Assembly (NCBI GenBank): GCA_025450155.1
Contig: JANWIB010000045.1
Location: 1-5,380 of the forward strand
Reading direction: 5' to 3'
Length of the DNA stretch: 5,380 bases
Source of the DNA: Sphingobacteriaceae bacterium
GTDB taxonomy: Bacteria; Bacteroidota; Bacteroidia; Sphingobacteriales; Sphingobacteriaceae
Numbering within the stretch: position 1 is the stretch's first letter; each line of letters starts with the position of its first letter. The translations under genes and the position numbers were made by a program. Positions 4,952 through 5,380 of the stretch are shown in pieces. Below the pieces are notes generated by a model. It was given only the letters and a program-made list of their open reading frames with translations, searched no databases and was not told the DNA's origin.

Positions 4952-5380
4952 TTACTCTTCAACAATCTCGCTGTGCGGACTGCTTTCTTCCAATTTATCT
5001 TCTTTAAAATAGCGTTTCTGAAAAATCAGAATGAGAATTACACCTATAGATATAGCAGCATCAGCGATATTAAATACAGGCCTGAAGAAAATAAAATCTT
5101 CGCCTCCCCAAAAAGGAAGCCATTGAGGCAAAGTACCCTCAATTAAAGGGAAATAAAACATATCAACTACTTTACCATGGAATAGGCTTGCATATCCTCC
5201 TTCTTGCGGAAGTAACTTAGCAGGGGCAAAATAGGTGCTTTCATTAAAAATTTTTCCGTAAAAAGTGGAGTCAATAATGTTTCCCAATGCACCTGCAAAT
5301 ACAAATGCCACATTTAAAATCAGTCCGCGATGGTATTTCTTTTTTATCAGGTAAATCACACCATAGCCTATACCGCAAAC
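4952..5380 (-). CDS. lspA: Lipoprotein signal peptidase (signal peptidase II), C-terminal part; start lies beyond the window
   Basis: This inner-membrane aspartic protease cleaves prolipoproteins before the lipidated cysteine. The frame is open to the right edge and gives 142 residues of the C-terminal part. An internal GTG at 5359 should not be taken as the start, because the family sequence continues upstream (VCGIGYG). Landmarks in fragment numbering are the membrane segment with GALGNIID (Asp37), GKVVDMFYF (Asp73) and FNIADAAI (Asp107), then a last hydrophobic segment (about 109-120) and a charged C-terminal tail. By comparison with the Pseudomonas enzyme, the VVD and FNxAD aspartates (codons 5162-5164 and 5060-5062) are the catalytic pair. 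The spacing GNIID to VVD (36 residues) and VVD to IAD (34) is clearly longer than in proteobacterial enzymes (about 9 and 19). Long inserts of this kind are usual in Bacteroidota LspA as I recall. The first transmembrane segment is missing only because the window ends. Confidence 0.95.
   Translation of the reverse strand, partial: VCGIGYGVIYLIKKKYHRGLILNVAFVFAGALGNIIDSTFYGKIFNESTYFAPAKLLPQEGGYASLFHGKVVDMFYFPLIEGTLPQWLPFWGGEDFIFFRPVFNIADAAISIGVILILIFQKRYFKEDKLEESSPHSEIVEE

Noticed and set aside
1..5380. Mobile element, CRISPR array, defence or toxin-antitoxin system
   Set aside because: No transposase, integrase, regular direct repeats, terminal inverted repeats or small paired toxin-antitoxin genes are visible. 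The gene content is mainly housekeeping.

Overview
The window looks like an ordinary chromosomal segment of a Bacteroidota bacterium, most like the Sphingobacteriales (Pedobacter or Mucilaginibacter type). The grounds are AT-rich DNA, start codons without Shine-Dalgarno sequences, a stand-alone bacterial SUI1 protein, an LspA with long insertions, and the YjjG-type hydrolase sequence. The genus is inferred from remembered family sequences, not from a search.

Left part, minus strand: the first 37 codons of a GlxA/AraC-type transcriptional regulator run off the left edge (1-112). A 127-bp gap follows in which I see no gene. A strong intrinsic terminator (240-271) then closes metK, the S-adenosylmethionine synthetase gene (293-1546).

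Middle: a 282-bp divergent intergenic region (1547-1828) separates metK from a plus-strand SUI1/eIF1-like gene (1829-2173). It holds no gene, but it is rich in inverted repeats. The most notable are two interleaved repeats at 1772-1807, just upstream of the SUI1 start. A 132-bp spacer with four GATC-centred motifs follows.

Right part, plus strand: four tightly packed genes look like one operon. They are upp (uracil phosphoribosyltransferase, GTG start), a small lipoprotein, a secreted protein with an N-terminal Asp/Asn-rich loop and a C-terminal SH3-like region, and a YjjG-type HAD nucleotidase. The gaps are 5, 4 and 12 bp. The two enzymes make sense together as pyrimidine salvage plus clean-up of unwanted pyrimidine nucleotides. 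The two exported proteins between them have no known role. lspA (lipoprotein signal peptidase) converges from the right edge and is cut by it. Its product would process the lipoprotein encoded nearby.

I found no mobile element, CRISPR array, tRNA, rRNA or defence system, and no convincing new multi-gene system. The items most worth checking are the interleaved repeats in the SUI1 leader and the unexplained exported pair inside the upp-nucleotidase operon.
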